A stretch of 64,000 nucleotides of DNA from assembly GCA_027922465.2 (NCBI GenBank), contig BQMF02000609.1:1-64000 (forward strand), read 5' to 3'. The notes beneath the pieces are model-generated. The model worked only from the letters and a program-made list of their open reading frames with translations. It made no database searches and was not told the DNA's origin. The translations under genes and the position numbers were made by a program. This document shows positions 35,251 to 44,684 of this stretch, in pieces; position 1 is the first letter of the stretch; each line of letters begins with the position of its first letter. The DNA is from Turritopsis dohrnii (taxonomy: Eukaryota > Cnidaria > Hydrozoa > Anthoathecata > Oceaniidae).

Positions 35251-36586
35251 ATGTTCAAACGTCTCTTTCATAGGTTGACTCAGACAGCAACCAGTACACA
35301 ACATCAATCTGATTCTGTTCAGCCCCAGGCGCAGGTCAGCATTGAAGAGAATAACCCACCTGATACCAAGATTACGTCCGGTGAAGGAGAGGAAGAAATA
35401 CATGAGCCTCCAGCTAAACGACCAAGATTCGAGCTGGGGCCAGAGAGCAATGAGAACTCTTGGGAATTACCCAATGGTTTATTGGAGTATGTTCATAAAT
35501 ATATGAGCATACATATTGCTGATAAGGACATAGAGGAACAGATTTTGCAAAGTTCCCCAGAACCGAGTAATCTACGAAAGGTACCTAAACTCGATAACTA
35601 TATCAAGAAATTTATTGCAATCCAATTCGAAGTTTTCCACGTTGAAGCATGAACGAAATCTTAAATTGATTCAAGAAAAATTGTGGAGAGTGTTTGGTCC
35701 AGTGTCCCAGCTCTGGGCAACTATAGAGGGGGAAAGAGAGGATTCTTCGCCAGATGAAGGCTTGGATCAAATATCAACCTTGTTTGATCAATCTATTATG
35801 TTGTTTACACAAGTATTCAACTCTATATCACATCAAAGAAGAGAAAATATCTTGTCTGCTCTGATGGAGTCACAATCAAGAGTGAAGGACATTCTAAAGA
35901 ATCAGTCAAAGTCGCTGGATGTAGCCTCAAATACTGTGTTGTTTGGGGAAGAGTTCGAATCACAGTTGACTAAGGAAGCAAAGGCTTTAAAACAATCTGA
36001 GAGTTTGTTTACTGGGTTGAAACAGAAATCTACAAATTTCCAGTCAACATCAAGTAGGTCGACATCCAATGCGCCCTTTCGAAAGGGCCCCTTGTTTCGT
36101 GGGAGAGGCAGGGGGCTATTCAACACGAGAGGAAGATACCAGTTTAACTCACAGAGGGGTAAGAATTATTCCTATTCCTTTGTCAAAGCCAGTAAGAAAC
36201 TCGGAGCTTATTCTTTCAAAAATTCACCTATTAGTAAAGAAAATGTTTCCAGAAGATCTAATCCCCAATCTGCCTCAAGCAGGGAGACTGAAGTGGTACA
36301 TTCGAAATTGGGAAGTTCTGACTCAAGATCCTCAGATTTTAGGGTTTGTAAAAGGGTATCAAATTCCTTTTCAGTCCCTCTCCCCGTCTCAACTTCAGCC
36401 TCCTCACGGTGGAAATTTCAAGTTAGAGGAGAAAAATATAGTGAACAAGGAAATTCAGGAAATGTTACGCAAACAAGCTATAGAGATTGTGGAAAGTCCT
36501 TCACAGCGCCATTTCCTCAGCTCCATCTTCGTTATCCCAAAGAAGGAGTCGGGTTACAGACCAGTAATAAATCTGAGGAATTTTAA
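35251..36586 (+). pseudogene. DIRS gag-like ORF, frameshifted
   Basis: The first frame (35251-35652, 133 codons) opens with a Gln/Ser-rich stretch, an acidic stretch and a basic PPAKRPRFE. It then has WELPNGLLEYVHKYMSIHI and PEPSNLRKVPKLDNYIKKF, which are typical of the structural protein of DIRS elements. A frameshift near 35620-35650 moves the reading to the frame starting at 35615. That frame continues KHERNLKLIQEKLWRVFGPV and ends in an Arg/Gly-rich nucleic-acid-binding segment (KGPLFRGRGRGLF). The C-terminal part overlaps the pol frame. The ORF is not intact, so the copy should not make a full structural protein. Confidence 0.7.
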
Positions 36587-37544
36587 CAGGCACATTCCGT
36601 ATCAGCACTTCAAGATGGAAGGCCTATCCCTGTTGAAGGAACTGTTACAAAAAGGGGATTATATGATAAAGATAGATCTCAAGGATGCTTACTTCTCAGT
36701 GCCTCTGAGCAAAAGCTCTCAAAGATATGTGAGTTTTTTATGGGAGGGAAACATTTATCAGTTTCTCTGCCTGTGTTTTGGCCTGGGTCCAGCCCCACGA
36801 ATCTTTACGAAACTATTGAAAATTCCAGTAGCAATATTAAGGAGGTTAAATGTTCGTCTGATAATTTATCCGGACGATTGCCTGATTTTAGCATCAACTC
36901 AGGAGGAAGTGGAGATGGCAAGAGACACTCTCATCTTCATTCTTCAACATTTGGGCTTCACTATCAATTTTCAAAAATCAGTTCTTCAACCATGTCATCT
37001 TATTCAGTTTCTGGGTATAGAGATAGATTCGAACAATTTAAAATGATTTCTTCCCCAGGGAAAAATGGAGAGGATTGTATCTCATTGTCAGGATCTTCTA
37101 GCAGCAGAAAAGGTGTCTGTAAGGGATTTAATGAAAGTTGTGGGTCGCCTCTCGTCCTCGGCCATTGCGGTATTTCCCGCTCCACTTCAATACAGAGCTA
37201 TGCAAAGACAACAAATTCTAGAGTTTGCGAAAAATCAGAATTACGATGTACAAATAGTTTTGAATCAAGAGACAAGGGAGGAACTAAAATGGTGGATAGA
37301 GAATCTCCATCTTCACAATGGGGTGGGAATAGTGTCGACACAACCTCAACTAGTGATTTCATCAGATGCATCTCTACAAGGATGTGGGGCATCCTGCAAG
37401 GGACTCAACACCGGGGGACAGTGGTCACGGAGGGAGAAGGAATACCACATCAATTATCTAGAATTAAAAGCAGCAAAACTGGCAATATTGTCTTTTGCAG
37501 GTTTCCTCAGAGTTCCTCAATACACATTTAAATGGACAATATAG
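36069..37544 (+). pseudogene. DIRS reverse transcriptase and RNase H, one in-frame stop
   Basis: The pol frame carries PQAGRLKWYIRNWEVLTQDP at its N end, then reverse-transcriptase motifs in order: SSIFVIPKK, YRPVINLRNFN, KIDLKDAYFSVPL (Asp203), FGLGPAPRIFTK and IIYPDD (267-270). DIRS elements normally have Y-L-D-D here; Pro replaces Leu while both Asp remain. A TGA at 37044-37046 interrupts the frame after FLGIEIDSNNLK. The same frame resumes (37065-37544) with RNase H motifs: VISSDASLQGCGA and YLELKAAKLAIL. The third RNase H acid lies in the next frame, after a frameshift near 37535. The true pol start is uncertain, because the first 30 codons are gag sequence read out of frame. Confidence 0.85.
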
Positions 37545-37891
37545 TGGCTCTAACATATCTTATGAAGATGGGGGGAACCAAGAGCGAAGTCCTGTCTGGG
37601 TTAAGCAAAGAAATTTGGAAATATCTGTTGGATCATCAGATCACAATTACTGTCGAGTACCTTCCAGGGATTTTAAATATAGCCAGGGCACACGAAATTT
37701 GTTCTCTAGACACCAAGTACTTGGTTAAACATCATACAGGTTATACTTTTCATTTCGGAGAGATAACTAAAACGGCAAGAAAAGGGAAGTTGAGATCTCC
37801 TATAAAGTTTTCCCATTTTAAGGAGAATAAAGAGTGTCTGTCACTATATAGATATTTATTTGGAAAGAACCAGATTATGGAGAGGGAATGA
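37532..37891 (+). pseudogene. RNase H tail fused to recombinase linker by an internal deletion
   Basis: The frame begins MDNIVALTYLMKMGGT, the RNase H segment with its last acidic residue. It goes on through LPGILNIARAHEIC and changes at about residue 63 to TGYTFHFGEITKTARKGK, which belongs to the N-terminal half of the tyrosine recombinase. In complete DIRS elements several hundred residues separate these two. The join points to a deletion of the intervening pol end and recombinase start. Confidence 0.6.
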
Positions 37892-38192
37892 GAGTTTTTT
37901 GTTGTTAGGTATAGTTAAACCTCACAAACATGTAAAGTCATGTACGGTTTCTAAGTGGATCTTAGAAATTCTCTCCCTGGCAGGCGTAGATACTTCAACA
38001 TTTAAGGCACATTCTACAAGGTCTGCATCTTCGTCAAAGGCAAAATGTCAAGGAATTCCTATAGCAGAAATTGTTAAAAGAGGTCATTGGTCGTCGGTTA
38101 GTACTTTTGAAAAGTATTATCACAGAGATGTGAGGGTGAGAGAGAATGATACATACGAATCCTCAGTTTTACGCTTTGAACAGAGGTCGTGA
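37860..38192 (+). pseudogene. DIRS tyrosine recombinase, C-terminal half
   Basis: This frame contains the C-terminal catalytic motifs of a tyrosine recombinase: AHSTRS (H-x2-R, residues 51-54), GHWSSVSTF (75-83) and EKYYHRD with the putative nucleophile Tyr at 86 or 87. The first catalytic Arg and the N-terminal core-binding domain are missing or sit in the preceding frame. The frame ends inside the right inverted repeat. Without the N-terminal half the protein would be inactive. Confidence 0.8.
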
Positions 38193-38396
38193 AGGATGAC
38201 TTTCAGCCTGAAGGCGTGAATGGGCGTATACACCAGTATTAGATCGGGCGGAAATTTTATGAAATGAAATTGAGGATTGCGCAAGGGCGCGAAGCGCCTG
38301 CAGTGCAATCCCGATTTTATAAATAAAATCGAAGCCAACGATCTAATACTGGTGTATACGCCCATTCACGCCTTTAGGATTAAAGTCATTCGAATA
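38182..38396. repeat. Right inverted repeat of DIRS plus a second, direct terminal copy
   Basis: 38182-38270 is the inverted copy of the left terminal repeat. After about 68 bases, with a GCAAGGGCGCGAAGCGCCTGC hairpin-like phrase, the left-repeat sequence appears again in direct orientation (38339-38385, GATCTAATACTGGTGTATAC). DIRS elements carry an internal complementary region near the right repeat; this direct copy could be that region or a remnant of another copy. The two halves form a large imperfect inverted repeat. Confidence 0.65.
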
Positions 38397-38778
38397 CGAG
38401 CTCCGATTTCATTTATATCACTACTTATAACTATTTACACAATAATAGTTTGTTTGAAATAGACGGTTTGAATCTATAGTTAAAAATTAAATCTGCTTGT
38501 AAAGCTTTTCTTCACTATCAACATCAAAAGCGTCACTAAAGTTTACTTAATTTAAATTTCACAGTGGTACTTCGAATCAAAAAAGTAATTGAAACCCTTC
38601 TTTTTGTTTTTCCTTTAGGGAAAGATCCTTTTTTGTGACTATGTGGTAAATACACTTTAAAGCTCACGAAATATACGAAAACATATCATGGTCATGAGAG
38701 CAAGGATAAAATGAAATAGAAATAAAAGAATTTTAAGTTAGTAAGTGCGATACTAAAAAACCTTCGCCGTACATAGAT

Positions 38779-38810
<32 letters not shown>

Positions 38811-38929
38811 ACGCCGCCGAAACCAATATCTTTCGCTTAGCGAAATCTAATAAAGTAAAAGATAAGCAATATCATAGATAGACATATCATTAAAATTTGA
38901 TTTGATTATTGAAGATTTTATTTCCTATT
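38397..38929. other. No gene; (GATA)n microsatellite at 38777-38810
   Basis: The stretch is AT-rich. The only structure is a run of about eight GATA units followed by ACGCCGCCGAAACC. No exon is recognised. Confidence 0.6.
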
Positions 38930-39245
38930 AAGGCATTGTAGACATTCTTGAATAATAAAGTGGAGATTACCAATTCCTGTGGTTTTGTGATCATTTTATC
39001 TCTGCATCGTTAACATTTAGCGGTGGTTTATTTTGAATATCACATGAAAAAACAGAAGATAGAATGGACAAAAGTACAAAAAAAATAATCAAACTGGAGT
39101 GCATCGAGATTCAGTCTTCCACATAAAAAATCATAAATAACAAAAAAATCTGTAATATACAAACTAGCATCTCGTGTAAATTTTTTTGCGGGTTGTATTA
39201 TCGAAAGTGATCCGTGTCCCGTGTGCGAACCCGGTAACAACAAAT
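38930..39245 (+). repeat. Partial copy of the TAGTATCTCGTGT dispersed family
   Basis: The block shares GAATAATAAAGTGGAGATTAC, AACATTTAGCGGTGGTTTAT and CTAGCATCTCGTGTAAA with copies at 51725-52185 and, inverted, 50215-50640. A partial copy is at 59085-59225. It has no conserved ORF. Confidence 0.6.
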
Positions 39246-39334
39246 AAATTCAGTTCTCTGGTTTTTTTAGACATACAGTTTGAGTTAAGATTATTTTCTC
39301 TTTCATCAGGCTAATTTTTGTTGTTTTCCCTTAC

Positions 39335-41362
39335 GGTGGTTCCAGGGGAAACAAGGATTTTTTTTAAAAAAATTGTTATTTTTCAAAATGCTTTGGTACA
39401 AAGTTGTATCCTATCAAAATAGGAAGAAATAGGAAAAATTACCTATGACGTCACTAATTATGCGAATAATTAACGATTTTTAAGACAAAAATATAGGGTA
39501 TTTTTCAACAAGGATATCTCTAGATAGACTTATTCAATCAAGCTGAAACTTTGTGAGTGTTTCAATATAAGGTAGATGCAGGGACTGTATGATTTAGTTT
39601 TTTTATTTTTTACCTAGTTCTCACCTGGTTGGATATCAAACTTGAATTAGCGGAAAGTTAAAATACCATGGGCTACATGATGGATTCTGGAAGTGAAAAA
39701 ATAGCTTAATTTGAAAAACTAATTCATTCAGTCCCTGCTAAATATAATGAAGAGTAAATGTTCAAAATTTCAGCTCAAAAGCTTGTTTCAATCAAAAGTT
39801 ATCTTTGTTAAGAGCTTAAAAATCTGCGAAAATCTTGTTTTGAGATATCAGCAAATGAAAAAAAAGTACATAAATAAATTAGAAAAAAATTGTAAAAAAC
39901 CTAATCAAAGACCAACAAATGCACCATATCCATAGGTTTCTCTCTCTTCAAGTATGTTTTTATCCTCATATCCTTTTCTAGCAGCTCTCTGCGCTTCTTT
40001 CTACTGTTTTTAGCTTGGTCCGTTGACTTGCGGTTTGACTCTTTCACGCGTTTCAAGTCTGCTTTATGAAAACCAGTTTCAGCATAATATCCCGGTTCTA
40101 AACCAAGTTTTTTAAATACAGGTAACAGTCCAGGTTTCCCCATCATTGTAGGAAATCACAGCAGATGATACAGCTGTCTTAAAGGTACCATTGAGAGACG
40201 AAAAGCCGCGCTTCTGCCTGGCGCTGTCACCGCTGACAGCTATATTTGCAATATCATCATCATCAACATTACTGTGATCACCCTCCTTTGTTTTATTATG
40301 AAATTCACTTGCAGCTCTAGACATGGACTCATTTGATGTCTCTACATAAGCATTGTGGACCAAGGAATTGATATCTTCAAATGTTGTTTTTGACATAGGC
40401 TTTGGCATGTTCATACATCGGCATAAACTTTCAATGCCGCTGAACCCAATACCATTCTCACGAAATGCGATTACTGTCCTTCTATTAATGTCAAACCCTT
40501 CTACCATTAACTGGATTTGGTTTTTCACACTCTCTTGAGGAGCAAAACCTAAGTTGCCACGGACAGTCTGTACAAGAGATTGAGCCATTCCCATTACAGC
40601 GTGTAAAAGATGCTCAACGTTGACGGATGCCGCACAATCGGAGCACCTTCCTATCATTAAAAAATCAATGCCATGGAACTATCACTCTCCAATATAAAGT
40701 TACAATTAGTCACAAACACTTTCTCTTGTTGATTTGGCTCTTCAGTAACACTACTACAGTTAAGTTTGGCAGCTGATGCCCCAGTTGCTGTTCGGTTCAG
40801 GCGGTTCCAAAGGTACTTGTTCAGGAGCCGGCGTGGTGTTGTTGTTGTCTTTGTCAGACCAGGTACTTGTACCATTAAAACCTTTTCTCTTCTTTGCTCT
40901 CTTCCTTTGATAACATTTTGAGTTACCCATGATTGTATTTGAGAAGAGGAAACAAGATTATAATGCACATAAAACTGTAGGAAGAATTTGCAGCCTCCCT
41001 CCCCAGGAGCTCTAACTTTGAGAACGTTTTAGGGTAGTTATGGTGTATACTTTCTAGCCAAAAAAGGCCGTAAGAGATAGAACAATCATTTGGGCGTCGA
41101 ATGGCGTTATTTTCACGCACGTACGGCTTTTTTTCAGAGAGATATTAGCCCAAATTGGTTGCTAAGGGCTGTTGCTAGGAGACATTTTGGAAATTTAGAT
41201 TCTGACTACATGTAATCTTGGGTAAAATTTGCAAAATATTTTCAAGACCTATGAAAACCAATTATACCACCTTAAAGCTGATTGGTTAAGCTTTCTAACG
41301 GTATATAATACTCAATTTTGAAAAAAAGTCAAAAAATGACTTTTGTTTCCCCTGGAACCACC
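39335..41362. mobile_element. Mutator-like element, internally deleted, 20-bp perfect ends
   Basis: The left end GGTGGTTCCAGGGGAAACAA is exactly matched by the reverse complement of the right end. TTAC flanks both sides (39331-39334 and 41363-41366), a 4-bp duplication, shorter than the 8-11 bp usual for MULEs. The interior holds transposase remnants on the minus strand. Length is about 2.0 kb. The perfect ends point to a fairly recent insertion of a deletion derivative that needs a transposase in trans. Confidence 0.85.
39901..40926 (-). pseudogene. Mutator-like transposase, frameshifted and internally deleted
   Basis: From the ATG at about 40929 the protein opens MGNSKCYQRKRAKKRKGF. A frameshift leads to a middle frame (CSSVTEEPNQQEKV onward) and another to the frame at 40657-40112. 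The latter has RCSDCAASVNVEHLL, GIGFSGIESLCRCMNMPKPM and a partly preserved AVSGDSARQKRGFSSLNG. These blocks characterise the Mutator-like transposase domain of animal MULEs. After about residue 170 the reading jumps to GKPGLLPVFKKLGLEPGYY and VKESNRKSTDQAKNSRKKRR, which belong near the C terminus, so most of the catalytic core is missing. Two frameshifts and the deletion make it inactive. Confidence 0.8.
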
Positions 41363-41462
41363 TTACGTGAGAAAACTTTATTGACTTTAACTCGTCAACG
41401 TCATATTCTGGCTGTACTGTAAACTTTCGTTTGAGCTTCCCTAAGAGTGATCTCGAGGAAAA

Positions 41463-41567
41463 ATGGACGAAACAGTGGCTATATCTGAAGAAGAAATTAT
41501 GGCATCATACCACCCAGTGGCCGAAATTGTCACTGGGATGAAGAGCATTTTCATTGAAATAGTTTGA
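41463..41567 (+). other. 34-codon ORF, possible first exon
   Basis: ATG at 41463 opens a frame reading DETVAISEEEIMASYHPVAE and then IVTGMKSIFIEIV before a TGA. The amino-acid usage is protein-like (acidic N terminus, balanced hydrophobics) and unlike most AT-rich frames here. No clear donor or downstream exon was found. It lies 100 bp outside the MULE end. Unrecognised. Confidence 0.2.
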
Positions 41568-42800
41568 GTATTTCTATATAAATGCAATCCTTCGGTCTGA
41601 TCTTTCAAAAACTTTGCCGACTACCCTTATATGATTTTCATTTAAAACGAATGAGTGGTTTGACTTTCCTTATGTAGAAAATCTAGTGTACATATAAGGG
41701 AACATTGAATTTTGTAAATTCTGTGTTAAAAGGGAACTATGGTAATTTTAAATAAATAGTATAAATAACCCTTTATTCAAATGTAAATAAGGAACAATCG
41801 AAAGTAAACTCGTATTTTCTCCTTAAAATTATTTATTGAACATTACTCACTCATTACGCACTCTTCAATAAGCCCGTAAGAATTTCTCATTACATTTTAC
41901 ATTTACTGTTTTCGCATGTTTCTCTCGTCATTCAGTCTTTCAAGAGTCGAAACAAAATCACGTTTTTTATTAAACAGTTTTATATAACAGTGTTTTTTAA
42001 AAAAGAAAATGTCAAAGAATTTCTATATCCCGCTATTTTATTTAAGTTTGATAGCTTTTATAGTCTTATGCGTTATATATCTACAACTGAATGGAGCTTA
42101 AATGAACCTCTGTTGATAATTGATGACAGTGTTGTAGGTTGATAAATTCGTGATACATCAGCTGGGTTTTGTGTTCAGTTATTAGATTATCATTCAATAA
42201 GAGATCCGCTCTTAATTTTATACAGTGTTAGTCCTTTTATAAAGTTTTGTGAATTTTACATCACAAGAAAAAGCTTATTAAACCCTATCTATTAGTAAAA
42301 AATGTTTGCAAAAATATTTGTTTTTCGAAAAAGTATTGAAAAAAAACTCAGCGATTTGGTTCATTAATCAGACAGGTAATAAACAATCTGCCTTGAATGT
42401 TGGTGGTAAGACATTTTCATGCACACTGTATATCGAATCTTTTGTGTTGAAATGTTAAGCCTTTTTCCGGACGCAAACATGTTGGTGTCATTAGGTTCTT
42501 GTTGTAATTCAGCTCTACATAACTTTACATGTCTTTTTTCTTTTTGTTATCATCAGTCTGCGATGGTTCTGAAAATTGAAATCTAGCTTTAGGCAAAGTT
42601 TTCATCTGTCTTATTCATTTGTTGAACGGATCGTATTTCAATTTTTCACATTGACTATAAAGAGAGGACACACTGATATTTAGCTTTGTTCAATAGGGTA
42701 TCACATTTTTACAGGCTATTGAATCTTGAACGTTTCTGTAAGATTAAATTTGGAAATTTGAAACTGAGAACCAGGTTACATGAAGGCCGGCGAAAAAGTG
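41568..42800. other. No gene recognised
   Basis: This AT-rich interval lies between the MULE flank and the 3' end of the peptide gene. I see no exon or repeat structure. Confidence 0.4.
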
Positions 42801-42801
42801 A

Positions 42802-42807
42802 TTTATT
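42802..42807 (-). terminator. Polyadenylation signal of the peptide gene
   Basis: AATAAA on the minus strand lies 81 bases beyond the stop codon of the Arg-rich peptide gene, in a suitable place for 3' end formation. Confidence 0.55.
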
Positions 42808-42887
42808 ATTGAATTTTTAACGATACAAATAACAAATAAAAAAACAAATCAATGATATAAGTATTTGAAACAAGTTTAGCAGAACCG

Positions 42888-43478
42888 TTATCTTCTCATT
42901 CGCATATGTCTTTCCCACCATCTTCTACGAGTCCTTGGAAAGCGAAAATTTCTTAGATGGCGAGTTCTTGGAAAGCGGGGGTTCGGCAATCGAAATCTGC
43001 GAGTAAACCACGGATCATTATTTATTAACTCATGCACACCGCCTTCATCCATTTCTTCTAAATCAATTTCATCTGCAGAAAGAACGTTAAATTCCAAAAT
43101 ATATATTTGATAGTAATATATTTAATGGTAACCAACAGATTTTTTTGACTTAATCGTACCTTCATTGTCATCTACCGATTCATAATCATCTGCATCTGAG
43201 TTAGCAGAATCAGCTTGTTGTAGCTTCAAAACGTTTTTGATAAAACTTTCATAATCTTCCTTTTCTGAGTCATCAACTTGTTCATTCTTTAAAACGTTTT
43301 CGCCATAATTTCCTTCATCCGATTGTGGAATTCTAAGTTCTAAATGAAATATAAATGTAACCTATTGATTAATTTGAGCCAGAAAATTGTTTCTAAAACA
43401 GAATGTAGAATAGTCAATACCTGCTCTGCAACTGATAGCAGTTGATAGCAATATAACACTCAAGAACAACTTCATCAT
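42888..43478 (-). CDS. Secreted Arg-rich antimicrobial-type peptide precursor, 3 exons
   Basis: Three minus-strand exons (43478-43421, 43339-43160, 43072-42888) join in phase 1 at GT/AG borders to give 140 aa. Residues 1-18 (MMKLFLSVILLSTAISC) are a signal peptide. Residues about 20-98 are strongly acidic (DDSEKEDYESF, NSDADDYESVDDNEDEIDL). The last 40 residues are highly basic, with 16 Arg, 2 His and a single Glu, and include two related blocks (NPRFPRTRHLR and NFRFPRTRRRWW). Signal peptide, charge-neutralising acidic pro-part and cationic tail is the layout of arminin-type precursors of Hydra and of other secreted antimicrobial peptides. The expected role is secretion and attack on microbial membranes after cleavage. 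It has no Cys, unlike hydramacin- or defensin-type peptides. A TATA box and a polyadenylation signal flank it. Family membership is inferred from architecture, not from a database match; the exon structure itself is strong. Confidence 0.75.
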
Positions 43479-43528
43479 CCTTCTCTTTAGATGTCCATGA
43501 CATTAATCTTTATGTCTCTCACGCCTAG

Positions 43529-43535
43529 TTTTATA
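43529..43535 (-). promoter_or_regulatory. TATA box of the peptide gene
   Basis: TATAAAA on the minus strand lies 51 bases upstream of the first ATG (43478), leaving room for transcription to start near 43500. The EnSpm-like transposon begins 152 bases further upstream. Confidence 0.6.
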
Positions 43536-44684
43536 CATTTTAATCTGCTTTTCACTTAAAATCTCATCTAATTAACTATTAAAAATATATGAGTTCATTG
43601 AGAGCACTATTTAGAAGATACAGTTGATGGAAAGCGCACAAAAAAAGGTTTCCATGCAACAACAGTTTCCAAAGGAGTTTCGCTCACCCAGTTAGCATCC
43701 GACGTCAACCCGACGTTGTATTGCAGTTGCATTTTAGTGGTTTCATTGTCGCAACCATTATACGACCAAAATGAACGTCGGAACGACGGTCACTTTTAGT
43801 TGCGACTGAAAATGACCATAAATCAACCATATCAAAAACGATTGACTTCACGAATATTTTTTCAAGGCGCTTCATTATTATTAAGATTAAACATAACACA
43901 GTGAAGGAAATGCAATTACAATGTCATTAGAACATCCAACGTTGTTTCAACGTCGAAACGACGTCGCAAAATTTTATTCATAATTTTCGCGCCAAGAACT
44001 TTATGCGCCTGCGTGATTCGAGTATTTTCGTGATAGGTGAACAGAGCGCGGGAACATTTGATTTATGTTTATGAGCGAAGGGAACGTATCAGTTTGCATG
44101 AATTTTCTTTGCTTTTGTTAACTTAATATTTACAAACAGTTTCCACGTCATCTGTTCGTTTATTGCTTGATGTAAGTAGAAATTTTTACCTATTATTTTA
44201 TATGTTTGCGAGCTATCCCACTTTCTTCACACCAAGAACTAGAATTACAGTCATTGCCTGCTGGCTCTTTTTTATGTTTTATGATGATCATATGTAGGGC
44301 ATTTAAATCTCTGTTGCTACATATTTTTTGGTATTTTTTTCACAATCTTTTCTTAGAATGTATATCAACAAAAAGAACCTTGAAGAAAATTTTCAGGGCC
44401 CTTTTTCCATTTCACTCCCCTGTATTTTTTCGCTGAAAACCATTCTGCACAGCACAAGAAACATATCTAGTGAAAAACATGATATTTCATTCCAATTCAG
44501 TTCATATTAAAACATAAAACATAATAGCTGAAGCATTTGCATCTTCGCTCTTTTGAATTTGAAGCACTCTCCTTCTTGGAGACTTAATGCTGTCTTTGTG
44601 AAAAGGAAATACTCCATTGTCAGGAAAGTTATATATAAGTCAGTTAATGTCAGTTTGTTTTCTTGATCTAGTCTCTGTGTTAAA

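Noticed and set aside
35131..35403. 90-codon minus-strand frame opposite the DIRS gag
   Set aside because: A shadow of the coding strand, which has clear gag motifs.
36740..37531. 263-codon Ser-rich plus-strand frame
   Set aside because: An alternative-frame shadow of the reverse transcriptase and RNase H frames.
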